A stretch of 64,000 bases of DNA, taken from the NCBI RefSeq assembly GCF_023015865.1, contig NZ_JALKBC010000011.1, positions 124,001-188,000 on the forward strand, read 5' to 3'. Positions 45,919 through 53,958 of the stretch are shown piece after piece. Under the pieces are notes generated by a model, which made no database searches, was not told where the DNA came from, and saw nothing but the letters and a program-made list of their open reading frames with translations. This DNA is from Arenibacter sp. F26102 (GTDB taxonomy: Bacteria > Bacteroidota > Bacteroidia > Flavobacteriales > Flavobacteriaceae). The position numbers and the translations under genes are program-made. Position 1 is the first letter of the stretch. Every line of letters begins with the position of its first letter.

Positions 45919-48123
45919 TTATTTTATCCATTCCATAAAAAGATCGTACATCTGCTTTTCAGGTAATTTCCCAGATTTAATATTCAATTGCCGTCCTACG
46001 TTTTTCTCTTGATAAGCCGTTTTAATCATGGTAAATTCATCTGTGATATTTCCAGAATCAATGGTATTGCCCAGGCCATCTGTAACACCAATCATCATCA
46101 GCTTTCTTGGTGCCAAGCTGGCGGCCAGGTCGGGAAGATCATAAGCCTTAAGAGATCCAGGAACGGTACCGTGAATAAAGTCAGGATTATAGAAACGGTT
46201 CATCACAATGGATTGGTATGAAGAATATGGCTCTATAAGGGCTATTCTGGCAATAGCCGAATCAAAAGCAGCCGCATGTAATAACACAGGCGCCATTTCC
46301 TTCCTAGCAAAACCATATACCTCGCTTATCTCTGTATTTTTCTCTAGCATTCGGGTAAGCCTAACAACATCCCCTGCTCGTATTCCAACAATGCTTCTGC
46401 CTATAAGCAAGGAAGCATACCAGATATTATAGGAGTTGCCTTCTATATATGAGTCTCCATGAAAATCACCCGGCCCCATTTCACCTACTCCGATTATATC
46501 CGGGGCCATCACAGTAAAACCCTGACGAACAAACCATTCTATCTCCCCACCTACTGAAGCCTCGGCTCCCTTCCCTAGAGGATTCAAGTAGATAAGGCCC
46601 TTACCATTTGGCTTATCCGGCACCATTAACAGATAAGGAATAATATAATCGCCCTCACCATGTACAACATATTTCTCTATTACATAACCATCCCTTTGAA
46701 TGCGTCCGATAAAAATGGACTCATCGGTTACTACCGGCTCTTGGTATCCCGAAAGCTCTTTGGCCGACCTCAATATCTTGGGCAGGTGACTGGAAAGGTC
46801 CTTTCTTGAAATTTGTAATTCATTGACCAGTTTTTCTGCATAATTACGGTTCAAACTAAAAACTGTTTCCCCTTCAAAGGAGGTTGAAACCTGTCCTGTT
46901 TTGGTTACCATTATCTCCTTTTCGCTTAAAATTTCAACTTCTTGATCCTTTGAGTCCCCAGGATTATCCAAATGCGTTTGGAAAAAGGCATACATTGCTT
47001 CCCGATTTTCCTGTGTAGACGCATGGCCCGCATCACTCTCTACCATGCTAAAATCCCCTTCCTTACCATAGGCTTCATATATGGTCGACACCTCTTTTGC
47101 CGTCTCTCTGGCCCCTTGAATGCTAAAGTAGTCATTGGTGGTTGTTAACATTAAGACAGGTTTAGGAGCCCGGACAAGCAACAAATCAGCATGATCTATT
47201 CCACGTGCGATTGCATCGGGCAGGTTCTGCTCAGCATCCTGAGGTCCTACAGACTGAAGTAACCTTGTGAAATTGGTAATATAATTACTTGGAGCGGCAG
47301 CATAAATACGTTCGTCAAACGCAGCGATATAAGCAGATTGCGTTCCTCCGCCCGAACGTCCTGTTATCCCTATTTTGGCAGGATCCACCTCTGGTCTGGT
47401 AAGTAGATAGTCCACCGCCCTGATGCCATCCCAAATCATATAGCGAGCTAGGGAGCTTCCTGTTATAAAAGCCTGAGCCCCAGAATAAGAATGTTCTTTT
47501 GAAGGATCGCCTCCGGAAGACTTGCCGGTTTCAGAATCGTAATACTCAAAACGCTCACCCTGGCCAACAGGATCAAAAGCAAACACGATAAATCCTTTTT
47601 TCACAAGATTCAGTATTATATGCTGGTATTTTGGCCTTCTATAGCCGTCCTGCGTATGACCACTGGCGTAAATCACAACTGGTGCCTTGCCCTTTAAGCC
47701 ATCGGGGATAAACATGGAGGAGGTAACATAAAATCCGGGCTGTGACTCATAAACAATATGCTCAACCCTGTAATCATCCTTATCGATGGTTCTTAAAACT
47801 TTCGCATTTAAAGGGGTTCTTTCCGGGAAAGGCCCCATGACATCAATCAGAGTTTCATTTAGCCTTTCCTTCCTATCGGACAATGAACGTATTCCGGCCA
47901 CATCACCAGCTAGCTTATCAAGAAGACTGTATGCCTGCCCAGCAAGATGATGATATAATGAGTTGGGGGCATCACTGAAATGAATCCAATTATTATTTTG
48001 GAACAAATCAAGATCATCCTGCGCCCTCACTTCACCACCTGCAAGCAATATGACCAATGATAGCGTTAAAATGACTTTAATGAAATTTGTATGTTTATTA
48101 ATTTGTAACTGTTTCCTATTCAT
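45919..48123 (-). CDS. Secreted two-domain acetyl-xylan-esterase-like hydrolase
   Basis: A 734-residue exported protein (signal FIKVILTLSLVILLAGGEVRA) with two alpha/beta-hydrolase units. The first has the AXE1-like layout: KAPVVIYASGHTQDGYRR, VFAFDPVGQGERFEYYDS and nucleophile elbow GITGRSGGGTQSAYIAAFDE. The second (about residues 490-730) repeats the fold (GKGLIYLNPLGKGAEASVGG, VMAPDIIGVGEMGPGDFHGD) but reads VYGFARKEMAPVLLHAA at the elbow, with no serine. It may therefore be a structural or binding unit. A longer frame begins at 48177, but the ATG at 48123 places the signal peptide correctly. The gene is first in a leftward operon with the Gfo/Idh gene, from the paired-operator region shared with lacI. 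Confidence 0.84.
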   Translation of the reverse strand: MNRKQLQINKHTNFIKVILTLSLVILLAGGEVRAQDDLDLFQNNNWIHFSDAPNSLYHHLAGQAYSLLDKLAGDVAGIRSLSDRKERLNETLIDVMGPFPERTPLNAKVLRTIDKDDYRVEHIVYESQPGFYVTSSMFIPDGLKGKAPVVIYASGHTQDGYRRPKYQHIILNLVKKGFIVFAFDPVGQGERFEYYDSETGKSSGGDPSKEHSYSGAQAFITGSSLARYMIWDGIRAVDYLLTRPEVDPAKIGITGRSGGGTQSAYIAAFDERIYAAAPSNYITNFTRLLQSVGPQDAEQNLPDAIARGIDHADLLLVRAPKPVLMLTTTNDYFSIQGARETAKEVSTIYEAYGKEGDFSMVESDAGHASTQENREAMYAFFQTHLDNPGDSKDQEVEILSEKEIMVTKTGQVSTSFEGETVFSLNRNYAEKLVNELQISRKDLSSHLPKILRSAKELSGYQEPVVTDESIFIGRIQRDGYVIEKYVVHGEGDYIIPYLLMVPDKPNGKGLIYLNPLGKGAEASVGGEIEWFVRQGFTVMAPDIIGVGEMGPGDFHGDSYIEGNSYNIWYASLLIGRSIVGIRAGDVVRLTRMLEKNTEISEVYGFARKEMAPVLLHAAAFDSAIARIALIEPYSSYQSIVMNRFYNPDFIHGTVPGSLKAYDLPDLAASLAPRKLMMIGVTDGLGNTIDSGNITDEFTMIKTAYQEKNVGRQLNIKSGKLPEKQMYDLFMEWIK

Positions 48124-48363
48124 AGGTTTTTGTAAATGAAATATTGAAATGGTATTTTTTTTGTACTCTATAAGCACTATGCATTGCCTTTTATCCCTTC
48201 AAGCAAAAGCATAATTACTTCCTTACTACATCGCCATTATTACTGATATCCTTGATAGGAAATGGATTTTCCATTTTTATTATAATTTAAATTATCAATC
48301 CAATCAACCTACACGCAATCTTCTCCAGTAAATGCCATCGATTGCCCAAACATACAAAAAAAA

Positions 48364-48377
48364 TGTGTGGGCACACA
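48364..48377. promoter_or_regulatory. Palindromic operator candidate 2a
   Basis: TGTGTGGGCACACA, the same 14 bases as site 1a. It lies on the esterase side of the divergent spacer and may control leftward transcription. Confidence 0.8.
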
Positions 48378-48447
48378 AATTTTGTAAAAAAAATCTATTT
48401 TATTGAAATAATTATGATTTATAAGGGTTTATATTGATAAAATATAA

Positions 48448-48455
48448 TACTTTTG
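48448..48455 (+). promoter_or_regulatory. Promoter -7 element for the lacI-nagB operon
   Basis: TACTTTTG matches TAnnTTTG and sits at the same place relative to the operator as in copy 1. Its end overlaps site 2b, which suggests that the LacI protein represses its own operon. Confidence 0.6.
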
Positions 48456-48467
48456 TGTGCCCACACA
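48454..48467. promoter_or_regulatory. Palindromic operator candidate 2b
   Basis: TGTGTGCCCACACA, the inverted partner of site 2a, 90 bases away from start to start. It lies just before the lacI start and over the forward promoter. Confidence 0.82.
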
Positions 48468-48503
48468 CTAATAAATTCATTCAGTATTAAAATAAAATTC
48501 GTG

Positions 48504-49595
48504 GTGAAAACAAAAAAAACTACTATTCAAGACATTGCCAACTATGTAAATGTTTCCGTAGGAACCGTTGACAGAGTTATCCACAACAGGGGGCATGTTT
48601 CGACGGCCAAAAGAAAAAAAATAATGGAGGCGATTGAAATACTTGATTTTAATCCGAATTTTTTGGCAAGCACGTTGGCATTAGGTAAACAGTACCGCAT
48701 TTGCAGCCTTTTACCACGACCTTCGTCCACACAAGGCTACTGGACACTCCCTAAAGATGGCATTGAGCAAACTGCGGCTGATTATAAAGATTATGGTATC
48801 ACGCACCATTCGTTTGACTATGATCCGTTTGAAGAATCGAGTTACTCCAAAAAAACGTTGGCTGTTCTAGAAATGCAACCTGATGGAGTTATATTAGCTC
48901 CACTTTTTGAAGAAGAGAGCATTTTGTTCATTAAAAAGCTTGAAGAGAAAAAGATCCCTTATATTTTTATTGATGCATTCATCCCAAACCAAAAAAACCT
49001 CTGCTATATAGGGCCTGATTTAAAAGGTAGCGGTTATGTGGCAGGAAAACTGATGAGTTCAATCTTGAATAGTCAGGACGACATTCTGATTCTAAATCTG
49101 GTAAAAGGACTGGAAAACAGCCATCTAGGCATAATTGAGAAAGGCTTTCGTGAGTTTTTTGACTCGACAAACAACAAAGGATCTAGAAAAATCAAATCTA
49201 TTACCATACCATCTATCAAGAAGGAGGATATCACTATAGAGTTAACAAAGTATCATATAAAGAATCCAGGGACAAAAGGTGTATTTGTTACTAATTCCAG
49301 AGCCTCTTTGATTGCCCATTACCATTTTCTCCATGAGCTACCGGTAAAGATGATAGGGTTTGATATGTTGCAAGACAATATCCTAGAAATGAAGAACGGA
49401 AATATTGACTTTCTCATATCTCAAAGACCTTATTTTCAAGGTGCTATGGCGGTAAAAACACTATTCCATTATTTTGTTTACAAAAAAATTCCTCCAAAAA
49501 TACAATATGTGCCACTTGATATTATCATTGATCAAAACTTAGATTATTACATAAATTTTAAGGAACCCGGGACTGCCAATTTAGTGCAGGAATAG
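48504..49595 (+). CDS. LacI family transcriptional regulator
   Basis: A 363-residue cytoplasmic regulator. The N-terminal helix-turn-helix is TIQDIANYVNVSVGTVDRVIHNRG with the hinge NPNFLASTLALGKQYRI. The rest is a periplasmic-binding-like sugar-sensing domain (DGVILAPLFEEESILFIKKL, IPYIFIDAFI, GPDLKGSGYVAGKLM). No ATG is available; an extended frame starts inside the operator, so GTG at 48504 (or 48501) is chosen because it places the HTH four residues in. It is first in the operon with a small unknown gene, the Nramp-like transporter and nagB. Two palindromes overlie its promoter, so it likely represses itself, the divergent esterase operon and, at a distance, the DUF4832 operon. The effector may be an amino sugar or its phosphate, judging by nagB. 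Confidence 0.9.
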   Translation: MKTKKTTIQDIANYVNVSVGTVDRVIHNRGHVSTAKRKKIMEAIEILDFNPNFLASTLALGKQYRICSLLPRPSSTQGYWTLPKDGIEQTAADYKDYGITHHSFDYDPFEESSYSKKTLAVLEMQPDGVILAPLFEEESILFIKKLEEKKIPYIFIDAFIPNQKNLCYIGPDLKGSGYVAGKLMSSILNSQDDILILNLVKGLENSHLGIIEKGFREFFDSTNNKGSRKIKSITIPSIKKEDITIELTKYHIKNPGTKGVFVTNSRASLIAHYHFLHELPVKMIGFDMLQDNILEMKNGNIDFLISQRPYFQGAMAVKTLFHYFVYKKIPPKIQYVPLDIIIDQNLDYYINFKEPGTANLVQE

Positions 49596-49697
49596 CCACA
49601 AAAAAGCTTAATGAAAAAAATATTGGGACCATACACAGGGTTCAGAAAAACAAAAGAGCATATAGTCTAGTAATCCCTAGGACAAATTGTTTTAGAA

Positions 49698-49886
49698 ATG
49701 TTAAAAACAGATAAAACAAAAACTCCACTTAAGAATCCCACTCTAAGGTTTTCAATGGTAAAAAGAGGTATAATAGGATTGTGTAAGCGTATGGATTTCT
49801 ATCTATTTACAAAGGAAAACAACGAATTTAATATCCAACAAACATTGGTTCAAGCGAATCGGTTTATAAAAGAAAGTAACGTATGA
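49698..49886 (+). CDS. Small hypothetical protein upstream of the transporter
   Basis: A 62-residue basic frame with no signal, membrane helix or known family. Its TGA overlaps the start of the Nramp-like gene (ATGA), the arrangement seen in coupled genes, and this is the main support. It could be a coupling peptide or the end of a decayed gene, and the composition offers no clear answer. Confidence 0.35.
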   Translation: MLKTDKTKTPLKNPTLRFSMVKRGIIGLCKRMDFYLFTKENNEFNIQQTLVQANRFIKESNV

Positions 49887-51124
49887 AAAACAAATCCACT
49901 CGAAAAAAAATACTTCTAGCTCTTAGTGCCGTAGGTCCCGGACTTTTCCTTATCGGTTATAATATTGGTACAGGCAGCGTGACCACCATGGCCAAAACTG
50001 GGGCCGAGCATGGTATGGGATTGTTTTGGGCACTTATTCTTTCATGTTTTTTTACCTATATCCTAATGGTGGCCTATGGTAAAGTAACCTTGGTGACCGG
50101 CAGAACCGCTTTGTTCAATTTTAAGTCGGAATTTAAATATGGTTGGGCACTATCCTTATATATTATAACCGCTCTTATCATCGGTGAAATTCTCGCCCTG
50201 ATAGGCGTGATGGGCATTGTCGCCGATCTGGTCCAGGAAGGCATCCGGATTGCCTTTGACGGTGAAATCATCAACACTTTTTGGATCATCCTCTTTTTTG
50301 TAATCATTCTTTTCTTTCTTCTTTGGTATGGGCGATATCAAACATTCGAAGTAATTCTGACTGTTTTGGTGGTGTTAATGGGGCTTTCATTTTTGGTTGT
50401 TTTCTTTATGGTAAAACCAAGCTTCTCCACATTGATTTCGGGTATCGTACCCAGTATTCCCGACACACCTGGTTCGCTCGGTCTCATCGCCGCCATAACG
50501 GGCACGACTTGTTCCGCAGCCGTATTTATTATGCGTAGCACCGTAGTTGCCGAAAAAGGATGGGGCATAAAAAACTTAAAGGAGGAGAAAAAAGATGCCG
50601 CCGTTTCAGCCTCTATGATGTTGTTATTGAGTGGTGCCATCATGGCCGTCGCAGCAGGTACCTTGTATGTTTCTGGTCAGACCCTTGAAAACACGGTGGA
50701 GATGATCGATCTATTTGAACCCATTGGCGGAAAAATCGCTGCTTTTATATTGATAATTGGTATTGCCGGGGCAGGACTTTCAACCATATTCCCGATTGTA
50801 CTGATTGCGCCTTGGTTAATAGCCGATTACCGGGGTACACCCAGGAATATACATTCCACATCATCGCGTTTCCTAATTTTCGCAGCCCTTTTGTTCACCT
50901 TCGGTACGGTCTTTTTAGAGGAACGCCCGCCAGCACTCATGGTATTCTCGCAGGCTTTTCAGGCTTGCATCCTACCGGCAGTGGCCATCCCAATATTTGT
51001 TCTCATCAACAAGAAAAAACTCATGCACCAATACACCGCCGAAACCAAATGGAATATCGCTATCATAGCGGTCATCCTATTTTCGTTGCTGACTACCTGG
51101 TTCGCCATTGCGGAGTTTGTTTAA
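49883..51124 (+). CDS. Nramp-related transporter lacking the metal-binding motifs
   Basis: A 413-residue inner-membrane protein with about 11 helices and the Nramp (LeuT-fold) layout: AVGPGLFLIGYNIGTGSVTTMAKTGAEHGMGLFWALILS, and LFNFKSEFKYGW before a helix pair. In metal-carrying Nramp proteins helix 1 holds DPGN and helix 6 holds MPH. Here the matching sites read G29-T30-G31-S32 and TTCSAAVFIMRS (about 208-219), so the Asp, Asn and Met ligands are gone. It is therefore unlikely to move Mn or Fe in the usual way. The gene lies between lacI and nagB in one operon, so an amino sugar or related organic substrate is a reasonable guess. This divergent branch appears in some Bacteroidota; its cargo is not established to my knowledge. 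Confidence 0.82.
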   Translation: MKNKSTRKKILLALSAVGPGLFLIGYNIGTGSVTTMAKTGAEHGMGLFWALILSCFFTYILMVAYGKVTLVTGRTALFNFKSEFKYGWALSLYIITALIIGEILALIGVMGIVADLVQEGIRIAFDGEIINTFWIILFFVIILFFLLWYGRYQTFEVILTVLVVLMGLSFLVVFFMVKPSFSTLISGIVPSIPDTPGSLGLIAAITGTTCSAAVFIMRSTVVAEKGWGIKNLKEEKKDAAVSASMMLLLSGAIMAVAAGTLYVSGQTLENTVEMIDLFEPIGGKIAAFILIIGIAGAGLSTIFPIVLIAPWLIADYRGTPRNIHSTSSRFLIFAALLFTFGTVFLEERPPALMVFSQAFQACILPAVAIPIFVLINKKKLMHQYTAETKWNIAIIAVILFSLLTTWFAIAEFV

Positions 51125-51163
51125 CGGATAAGCTATAATTTATAATCAAGTAAATATAAAATA

Positions 51164-51922
51164 ATGACAAAAACCTTAAAAGTTGACAACCTAGAAGTCG
51201 CCGTTTACGAAGAGCCCATCACCATGGGCAAGGCAGCGGCGGATTTTGTACAAAAAAAACTGACCGAGGCCATTGCCAGTAAGGGAAGTGCCAATTTAAT
51301 ACTGGCTACCGGTGCCTCGCAATTTAAATTTCTCGAAGCCTTAAAGGAAAGAGATATCGATTGGCAGAAAATAACAGTTTTCCATCTGGACGAATACAAG
51401 GACATTTCCGATACGCATCCCGCAAGTTTCCGAAAGTATCTTAAAGATAGAATACTCGATGACGTGAAGCCTAAAAAAGTCTATTTACTAAATGGCAATG
51501 CCGAAGATATCGAAACCGAATTGAACCAATATTCAGAGGCCCTGAAAAAACATCCTATCGACATAGCATGTATCGGTATCGGCGAAAACGGACATATCGC
51601 CTTCAACGATCCCGATGTGGCGGATTTCAACGACCCAAAACTGGTAAAACTAGTCACTTTGGACGAGGCCTGCAGAAACCAGCAATTGGGTGAAGGATGG
51701 TTTCCATCATTTGATGATGTACCGAAACAAGCCCTCACACTGACCATTACTGCCATATTGAACTGTAAGTCGATCAGTTGTGTTGTACCCGATGAACGAA
51801 AGGCGCAAGCGGTACACAACACCCTGTACCACGAAATAAATACGGAATGCCCTGCTACTATTTTAAGGAGACATGATGACACCAAATTATTTTTGGACAA
51901 AGCCTCCGCAACCAAAATTTAG
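51164..51922 (+). CDS. nagB: Glucosamine-6-phosphate deaminase NagB
   Basis: A 252-residue cytoplasmic enzyme that converts glucosamine 6-phosphate to fructose 6-phosphate and ammonia. Visible family motifs are LILATGASQFKFLEAL near residue 45, HLDEYKDISDTHPASFRKYL near 70 (catalytic Asp), and GIGENGHIAFNDP near 137 (catalytic His with Asp/Glu). SCVVPDERKAQAV near 205 closes the active site. It is slightly shorter than E. coli NagB and lacks the allosteric C-terminal region, as in many monomer-type enzymes. It follows the Nramp-like gene by 39 bases and is the last gene of the lacI operon before the terminator at 52031. It links the operon to amino-sugar breakdown. Confidence 0.93.
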   Translation: MTKTLKVDNLEVAVYEEPITMGKAAADFVQKKLTEAIASKGSANLILATGASQFKFLEALKERDIDWQKITVFHLDEYKDISDTHPASFRKYLKDRILDDVKPKKVYLLNGNAEDIETELNQYSEALKKHPIDIACIGIGENGHIAFNDPDVADFNDPKLVKLVTLDEACRNQQLGEGWFPSFDDVPKQALTLTITAILNCKSISCVVPDERKAQAVHNTLYHEINTECPATILRRHDDTKLFLDKASATKI

Positions 51923-52030
51923 CTTTTTAGCTAAAACAAAGTCTTTCTATCCAATCTTAAAAAAGCATATAATAGAAACACAATTTAACAGTAATATATC
52001 GACATAAAAAAATAGTTGTTTGAGTTGGTT

Positions 52031-52070
52031 AGGCGCAGTCCAATTTTATGGATACTGCGCCTTTCTTTTT
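52031..52070 (+). terminator. Rho-independent terminator after nagB
   Basis: AGGCGCAGT (52031-52039) pairs with ACTGCGCCT (52054-52062), followed by a T-rich run. It ends the lacI-nagB operon. Confidence 0.88.
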
Positions 52071-52311
52071 GAAGGGTCCTCAATATTAACGATAAGAGTG
52101 TACGATCCAGCACCTCCCTTTTGGTCTCAACATAATTTGTTGCCATCCGGGCAAGCAGGTAGATTAACTTATAATTGGCCCAATTAAGGATAAGTGGCAT
52201 TTTTGGCCATTTGCAATTATTTTGAATAAATAAGCAAATCCAGTACAGTTAAAAGTCCAATTTTAAACACCCATGGCAATGTTCTTGCACAGGTCTAAAA
52301 GAAATAAATCC

Positions 52312-52619
52312 CCCTCAAGAAACCCATATAGAGTTAATTCAAAATCTCATGATCGAAGAAGTAGATAAAATAGTGGATGGGTTAAGGTGGGTTGATAACC
52401 AGACGGAATCATTACCTATAAAAAGCCGGAAAAATATTCATAATGAATAAAAAAGGGAATGATGTTGCCTATATGCTCAATATCTCGGGAAATACAGTTG
52501 AAAACCTCATTGGCCGGGTCTTGAAACGATTACATTTCATAACCTCAAAATTAAATTTCTATCAATATTTTTTTAGTTTGCGCTCTTGTAGTTTCTATTT
52601 CTCTCATGGCTTTCAGTAA
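52312..52619 (+). pseudogene. ECF sigma factor C-terminal remnant
   Basis: Two reading frames together give the end of an ECF sigma factor: EEVDKIVDGLRWVDNQTESLPIKSRK in one, then KIFIMNKKGNDVAYMLNISGNTVENLIGRVLKRL in the next. The second segment is a region 4 helix-turn-helix. The change of frame is near 52430. No region 2 is found upstream, and no FecR or SusCD pair follows, so this is the fossil of a lost signalling locus. Confidence 0.68.
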
Positions 52620-52767
52620 TGCACCCGAATTTGGATTAATGAAAATCATTGTATTAAATAATTCCTCCTTAACCTATATAATTTCTTGCAACCCGTACAA
52701 GGCCTTTTAATCCTTCTTAATGCTTACTTATTGGAAAACCTCATATATTTTTCTTTTTCGAACTTTG

Positions 52768-53650
52768 TCATGGCCAGTTGGGATGCTTGTGCAGGAATTC
52801 AAAGGTTTCATCATTCTTAGAAGCATGCCCTCCGTTAAAATATTGAATTCCAATTCTATCTACCAAATTAAACTGGGCATATAGATATCTGACCTTTGCA
52901 AATTCGGAAGCAACCCAGCTATCTGGTTGCACTAGGTCATCATGCCCCCTTTCAACCATAAATGGTCTAGGAAATATAAGATATACCATTTCTGCATAAC
53001 TGAATGTATTTCCCATATTAAAATATGGCATTTCCCATTCTATAGTATTCACAAAACTGCCTTTAAATTGGGTATCCACTACCTTTACAGTCCAGTCTCC
53101 GAAATCTCCTGAGCATATTGATAGGCAGTAACCTTCTAATACCGAAGGGACACGCATCGCTGTTTCTCCCCCATAGCTTTTTCCATAAAAAGCAATCCTA
53201 TTCTTATCCACATAAGGGAGTTCTCCAAGCCAATGAAGAATTTGCTCGTGTTGAGAAATAATGAAGGTAAAAAGTGTCTTCTTAATCGTGTTTGCTTTTC
53301 TGTCCAACCATCGGTAACGGTCTTCTCCATTATAAAGAACACAAATCCCTGATCAGCAAGTTTAGCGGCCATATCATTATAACTGGTGCTCTCTTCAATT
53401 AAATTCTGAGGCAAACCGTTTCGCCCAACCTGGCAAACAACCACAGCCCGTCTTTCTCCTGCTTTTAAATCCTTTGACACAAGTAATATTCCCGCTGCAT
53501 TAAGATTGGAATACACCTCCAAAACTACTTCGTAACCCGTCCACTTTTCCCTATTGTAAACCTTGCGCGTGCGCGCATCTGGAGACAACTTGGTATCCTC
53601 AAATTTGCCAAGAATGTGTTCCAGTAAATACTTCCGGCACCCTTTTCCTA
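52768..53650 (-). pseudogene. Frameshifted alpha/beta-hydrolase (glycan esterase type)
   Basis: Two overlapping frames give consecutive parts of one hydrolase. The first (from the 53650 side) reads YLLEHILGKFEDTKLSPDAR, then GILLVSKDLKAGERRAVVVCQ. The second reads LPYVDKNRIAFYGKSYGGETAMRVP (nucleophile elbow), then FMVERGHDDLVQPDSWVASEFA and YFNGGHASKNDETFEFLHKH (acid and histidine). The frame changes by one base near 53310. The 5' end is also cut: the frame meets a stop just beyond 53650 and no signal peptide was found. Relatives are secreted dienelactone-hydrolase-like enzymes of glycan loci. The catalytic residues remain, so the loss may be recent. Confidence 0.75.
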
Positions 53651-53958
53651 GTTCTCACTTGTTTCCCAGTATTTGGGATATGACGGTCGGAGAGTATCAT
53701 TTTGATGTCAATCATGCGCAAGAAGTTTACCATCCCGTTCAGAATAGCATCGGCAAAGGAGATCGACATCCCTCAAAAACCGCAAAAAGCTGGATATCCG
53801 CACACCTGTTTTATTTTACCTCTAGCATAATCACGACAAAATTAAGAATAACATAAAAATGAATAAAAAATCATGAATAAAGTTAGGGTTTTGTAATTTA
53901 CCTTTTAAATTAGTGTGATAGCTCAATGTACTTTCTCTTAAAAAAAACTTTTGATTCA

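Larger units (their letters stand above)
48003..48470. repeat. Duplicated control region, copy 2
   Basis: This copy spans the first codons of the esterase gene and the whole divergent spacer up to lacI. It matches 36604-37021 in order and orientation. It is the complete version, with the esterase start codon and signal-peptide codons that have decayed in copy 1. Confidence 0.85.

Noticed and set aside
51985-52200. A 71-codon minus-strand frame after nagB
   Set aside because: It runs through the nagB terminator hairpin, so it is unlikely to be a gene, though part of it might be an old transposase fragment.
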